A stretch of 26,966 bases of DNA from Acidobacteriota bacterium (GTDB lineage Bacteria > Acidobacteriota > Terriglobia > Terriglobales > Acidobacteriaceae), in the NCBI GenBank assembly GCA_021802085.1, contig JAKAAZ010000015.1:1-26966 (forward strand), in the 5' to 3' direction. Positions within the stretch are counted from its first letter, which is position 1. Every line of letters begins with the position of its first letter. Positions 23,722 through 26,966 of this stretch are shown one piece after another. The translations under genes were made by a program, and so were the position numbers. The notes below the pieces were generated by a model that did not search any database, was not told the origin of the DNA, and worked only from the letters and a program-made list of their open reading frames with translations.

Positions 23722-25596
23722 GTGCATATCTTTCTCCGGAAATTCTTCCCGTCGGCTTGCCTGTTGCTGACAGTCGCGTTTGGTTCCTTTGCCGTAGCGC
23801 AAACTTCGACGGCAAGCGTTCCTGCGCCTGCCAGTTCGTTGATCGCGCAGCCGATCTATCCCTTGTCGCAAGTGCATGCCGGGCTGCATGGCACGGCGTA
23901 CACCGTGTTCCAAGGAAGCAAGCCGGAGCCGATCGATGTTGAGATTCTCGGAGTGCTGCATGACGCCATCGGTCCCGGCAAGGACATGATTCTGGCGCGG
24001 CTCGCAGGCAGCCAGGCGGAATACGACGGCGTCGTTGCCGGCATGAGCGGAAGTCCCGTCTACATCGACGGCAAGCTGGTCGGTGCCATCGGTTTTCGTA
24101 TCGGTCAGTTCACGAAGCAGCCGATTGCCGGAATCACTCCAATTGAACAAATGCTTGAGGTATTGAAGGAAAGCGACAGAATCGAAAGAAAATACGCCAG
24201 CAAAACTCTCGTGCCGGACAACGCCCCCGCCTCTCTGGATACGGGGCTGTCGCGCACCGAGAATCCCACTTCCACCGCTTCCTCGGCAGCACTCCCGTGG
24301 AAATCTCCGGCGGATAGCGAGGTGCAGCCGATTGACACGCCCCTGGTGTTCGATGGCTTCTCATCGCAGGCCATCGGCATGTTTCAGCAGCGCTTCCACG
24401 CCTACGGGCTCATGCCTGTGTCGGGCATCGGAAGCGCCAGTCCGAACGAAGTGGATCCCGCACCAGTCGTCCCCGGATCGGCCATCAGCGCCATCCTCGT
24501 ATCGGGCGACTTCAGTATGGCGGCAACCTGCACCGTGACCTATGTGGACCCCAAACGCCTGCTGGCCTGCGGACATCCCATCACGCGCTACGGCGACATA
24601 TCGCTGCCCATGACGAAGGCCCAGGTCGTCGCCACCGTGGCGTCGCCGCTCTCGCCCATCAAGATCATCAACACCACGCAGACGATTGGATCGTTTACGC
24701 AGGACCGCGAGTCCGGAATCCTGGGCCTATTCGGGGAACAGGCGCACATGATTCCCGTGACGCTGGAGTTGGGCGGCATTGCGCAACCGCATACTTATCA
24801 CTTCGCCATCGTGGAGCATCCAAGTCTCACCTCAGCCGCGCTGCTGGCCACCGTGTTTCAGGCAATGGAGGATACCAACGGCTACAACGATCCCTCCACC
24901 TACCGGCTGCGCGGAACCATCGACATCGCGGGATATCCCCCCGTCCGCATCGATGATTGGATTGCGCCGACCGACCAGCAGTCTGCCAGTTTGCCGGTCG
25001 CCCTCGCGGTGGCGCAACGATTTGAAAGCCTGTATCGGAATGAGCGCGAACTGCCTTCCATTCGGGCCGTGTCGTTGACTCTGGACGAATCCGCAGGCAG
25101 GCACTCCGCGCAACTCGACGACGCGCGGGTGCTCGCCAGTCGAGTCCATGCGGGCGATCGTGTGACCGTGGAAGCGACGCTGCATCCGTATCGTGAACCC
25201 CAGCGCGTTGTTCGTCTGGCGGTGGCGCTGCCAATCACGCTGGCAACGGGACCGGTTCGCTTGCTGGTCAGCGACGGTACAACCCTGGACCACACGCTGC
25301 ATCTGATTCCCAACCCCGCCGCCCCGCCACTGGGACTGGGCGAAACGATTGCCCGGATGAACCGACTGCATCCCAACGATCGCCTGTATGTGACTCTGCT
25401 GGCGCCGGTGCCGCAGGCAACGATGGAAGGTCACGATCTGCCAGCGGTGCCGCTGACGATGGCGAACATCCTGCAACCGGCGAAAGACGGCGGAGTTTTT
25501 TCAATGGATGGAGAAACCGCCATTGCTCTCGGCTCGCAACCTTTGGATTTTGCAGTGAGCGGATCGCAGATCGTGACGCTGGATGTGCAGCCCTGA
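23722..25596 (+). CDS. Exported protein with SpoIVB peptidase S55-like motifs
   Basis: Protein of 624 residues with an N-terminal signal peptide (hydrophobic run at about 11-26, cleavage near AVAQ). An S55-type serine motif GMSGSPVYIDGKLVGA lies at 107-122 (Ser109 the probable nucleophile) and a GHP motif with His285 at 283-287, followed by the family-like NTTQTIGSF and ESGILGLFG. Thus the Ser motif precedes the His motif, the reverse of sporulation protease SpoIVB. The C-terminal half (about 380-624) is beta-rich, Ig-like in feel, and unassigned. It may be a periplasmic protease or a catalytically idle relative. The start is GTG 23722 without a clear ribosome site, 146 bases from the divergent symporter. 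Confidence 0.72.
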   Translation: MHIFLRKFFPSACLLLTVAFGSFAVAQTSTASVPAPASSLIAQPIYPLSQVHAGLHGTAYTVFQGSKPEPIDVEILGVLHDAIGPGKDMILARLAGSQAEYDGVVAGMSGSPVYIDGKLVGAIGFRIGQFTKQPIAGITPIEQMLEVLKESDRIERKYASKTLVPDNAPASLDTGLSRTENPTSTASSAALPWKSPADSEVQPIDTPLVFDGFSSQAIGMFQQRFHAYGLMPVSGIGSASPNEVDPAPVVPGSAISAILVSGDFSMAATCTVTYVDPKRLLACGHPITRYGDISLPMTKAQVVATVASPLSPIKIINTTQTIGSFTQDRESGILGLFGEQAHMIPVTLELGGIAQPHTYHFAIVEHPSLTSAALLATVFQAMEDTNGYNDPSTYRLRGTIDIAGYPPVRIDDWIAPTDQQSASLPVALAVAQRFESLYRNERELPSIRAVSLTLDESAGRHSAQLDDARVLASRVHAGDRVTVEATLHPYREPQRVVRLAVALPITLATGPVRLLVSDGTTLDHTLHLIPNPAAPPLGLGETIARMNRLHPNDRLYVTLLAPVPQATMEGHDLPAVPLTMANILQPAKDGGVFSMDGETAIALGSQPLDFAVSGSQIVTLDVQP

Positions 25597-25674
25597 TTCC
25601 TGCGACGCGATTGTGATCTACTTTGAATACAGATTTCTTTTTTTATTGGAACCATCCCCCGGGAAAGTTGAGCA

Positions 25675-26691
25675 ATGATTCCGATGAGCACGATCCATGG
25701 TTTCGCAACACATGCGGCAGGCGCGGAACTGCTGCCGTTCAAGTACGAAGCTGGCGAGCTGAAGCCCAATGAAGTCGAGATTGAAGTCACGCATTGCGGC
25801 ATCTGCCACAGCGACCTGCACCTGATCGACAATGACTGGGGAATGACGCAGTACCCGTTTATCCCCGGCCATGAAATTGTCGGCGCGATTGCGGCCATGG
25901 GAACGCAGGTGCGGGACCGCAAGCTGGGCCAGCGCGTTGCTGTGGGCTGGCAGGCCGACTCCTGCGGCACCTGCGAGTGGTGCCTGCGCGGCGATGAAAA
26001 TCTTTGCGCCCAGAGCGTTGCCACCTGCGTCCATCGCCACGGCGGATTTGCCGAAAAGGTCCGCGTCAATGCCCGCTTCGCCATTCCAGTGCCCGGCGCG
26101 TTGGACAGTGAAGGGACCGCTCCAATGATGTGCGGCGGCATTACGGTCTACAACCCGATTCGCACCGCCGGCATTTTTCCTGGCTCGCGCGTCGCCATCG
26201 TCGGCATTGGAGGATTGGGGCATCTGGCGCTGCAATTCGCGCGCGTCTTTGGCGCGGAAGTCACCGCCATCTCGACCTCGCCGAACAAGGAAGCGGAAGC
26301 CAGGTCCATGGGGGCCCATCATTTCGTCAACTCCCGCGAGAATGAAGCCATGAAAAAGCTGGCAGGCTCCTTCGATCTGATTCTGTCGACCATCAATCAA
26401 GACCCCGACTGGAACACGCTCGTCGCGGCGTTGCGTCCGCGAGGAACGCTTTCGGTTGTCGGCGTACCGCCCAGCCCCATTTCCGCGCATGCCTTTCCGC
26501 TGATTGCCGGACAGCGCGCCATCGCCGGCAGTCCCAGCGGCAGCCCCAGCATGTTGCAGGAAATGCTGACGGTTGCTGCGCGTCATGGAGTGAAGGCCAT
26601 TACCCAGGCGTTTCCCATGGCAAAGGCGAATGACGCAGTCGCCAGGCTGAAGAAAAATCAAGTCCGCTATCGCGCCGTCCTGGGAAACTAG
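25675..26691 (+). CDS. Zinc-dependent NAD(P)-alcohol dehydrogenase, cinnamyl/YahK type
   Basis: Medium-chain dehydrogenase of 338 residues. Catalytic-zinc residues are visible in CGICHSDLH and PGHEIVG; the structural zinc site is the four-Cys run in DSCGTCEWCLRGDENLC. The Rossmann fold follows with GIGGLGHLALQFA (about 181-193) and STSPNKEAEA; Ser-x-Ser at the end of the second strand suggests NADP(H) preference, as in YahK and plant-type cinnamyl alcohol dehydrogenases. It reduces aldehydes to primary alcohols or the reverse. A GGGAAAG site lies about 8 bases before ATG 25675; ATG 25684 is also possible. Stands alone, 78 bases after the S55-like gene. Confidence 0.92.
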   Translation: MIPMSTIHGFATHAAGAELLPFKYEAGELKPNEVEIEVTHCGICHSDLHLIDNDWGMTQYPFIPGHEIVGAIAAMGTQVRDRKLGQRVAVGWQADSCGTCEWCLRGDENLCAQSVATCVHRHGGFAEKVRVNARFAIPVPGALDSEGTAPMMCGGITVYNPIRTAGIFPGSRVAIVGIGGLGHLALQFARVFGAEVTAISTSPNKEAEARSMGAHHFVNSRENEAMKKLAGSFDLILSTINQDPDWNTLVAALRPRGTLSVVGVPPSPISAHAFPLIAGQRAIAGSPSGSPSMLQEMLTVAARHGVKAITQAFPMAKANDAVARLKKNQVRYRAVLGN

Positions 26692-26746
26692 CGCGGCGGT
26701 TTCGGCTGGTGTATAGCGACCGAACCAGACGGTTAAACCTGGGTGC

Positions 26747-26772
26747 CCCACATCTCGATTTTGAGATGTGGG
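26747..26772. repeat. Strong 10-bp hairpin, REP-like
   Basis: CCCACATCTC (26747-26756) and GAGATGTGGG (26763-26772) pair perfectly around GATTTT, preceded by GGGTGC. It lies 55 bases after the alcohol dehydrogenase stop and may serve as a bidirectional terminator, though no T tract follows. The look is that of an intergenic repeat; only one copy is in the window. The remaining 26773-26873 shows no gene. Confidence 0.45.
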
Positions 26773-26873
26773 AATTTGCGGGACGCGCGAACCTGGGGCA
26801 TCTCGGCCCATCGCGCGATCGGATACTTCCAGCGTTTCCTCGAAAAGGCGAGTACAATTCCATCTGCCCAGCG

Positions 26874-26893
26874 TTATGCGAAGCTTCGCATAA
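26874..26893. repeat. Perfect 20-bp palindrome, possible recombinase core site
   Basis: TTATGCGAAGCTTCGCATAA is its own inverse complement. It is followed by ATGCCGG and a second small inverted pair (CCGG at 26896-26899 and again at 26912-26915), and the words GTTATG recur at 26872-26877, 26899-26904 and 26917-26922. Such a compact palindrome with no spacer can be bound by a dimeric regulator or a tyrosine recombinase. The next gene lies outside the window, so the role cannot be settled. Confidence 0.45.
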
Positions 26894-26966
26894 TGCCGGT
26901 TATGGAAAGCCGGACGTTATGAAAAGCGCGGCATAGATTTGCCGGAATTTCGAGGCTTGCCCATGC

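Noticed and set aside
23576..23815. 80-codon N-terminal extension of the sodium:solute symporter
   Set aside because: Polar, Arg-rich, overlaps the divergent S55-like gene, and a start with a ribosome site lies just before the first membrane helix.
25618..26811. 397-codon minus-strand frame opposite the alcohol dehydrogenase
   Set aside because: Opposes a gene with intact zinc and NADP motifs; translation has no recognisable domain.

Overview
The window looks like chromosomal DNA of an Acidobacteriota bacterium, probably class Terriglobia. This is inference from general style: GC-rich coding DNA, Tat-exported sugar-isomerase-like and GH18 proteins, a zinc-ribbon XRE regulator, an S55-domain exported protein, and dispersed palindromic repeats. 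No rRNA gene is present to prove it. I saw no tRNA, rRNA, CRISPR array, prophage or intact transposase.

Positions 1-5531 hold a minus-strand run: acyl-CoA carboxylase carboxyltransferase subunit, Tat-exported GH18-like protein, HMG-CoA lyase, enoyl-CoA hydratase, YbgC-like thioesterase (in transcription order). Three of these fit consecutive late steps of leucine/isovalerate breakdown (methylcrotonyl-CoA to methylglutaconyl-CoA to HMG-CoA to acetyl-CoA plus acetoacetate). The GH18 gene in the middle is unexpected. A dispersed palindromic repeat lies at 211-340. Positions 5640-8655 hold a small membrane protein, a decayed beta-carbonic anhydrase, an aquaporin, a tiny unknown protein and an HD-domain protein.

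Positions 8842-14257 run on the plus strand: a zinc-ribbon XRE regulator, a hairpin-rich spacer, then the envelope/isoprenoid cluster uppS-cdsA-dxr-rseP. This cluster makes the undecaprenyl carrier, CDP-diacylglycerol and the MEP isoprenoid precursor, and ends in the site-2 protease. At the rseP stop codon sit two abutting MITE-like elements with their own terminal inverted repeats, joined and bounded by CTAG (14254-14600).

Positions 14833-21383 hold a Tat-exported xylose-isomerase-like TIM-barrel protein, an FTR1 iron permease with a palindrome just upstream, a minus-strand trio (HAD phosphatase, lytic transglycosylase lipoprotein, flippase-like membrane protein), a small CxxC protein and an AlaX-type alanyl-tRNA editing protein. 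Positions 21404-26691 hold a sodium:solute symporter with a small membrane protein behind it, an exported S55-peptidase-like protein whose motif order is swapped relative to SpoIVB, and a zinc alcohol dehydrogenase. The right edge has a strong hairpin repeat and a perfect 20-bp palindrome that could be a recombinase site.

I did not find a clear-cut new multi-gene defence or mobile system. The most unusual items are the twin CTAG-bounded MITE-like elements, the decaying carbonic anhydrase, the permuted-looking S55 protein, the GH18 gene inside the leucine operon, and the structured spacer before uppS.
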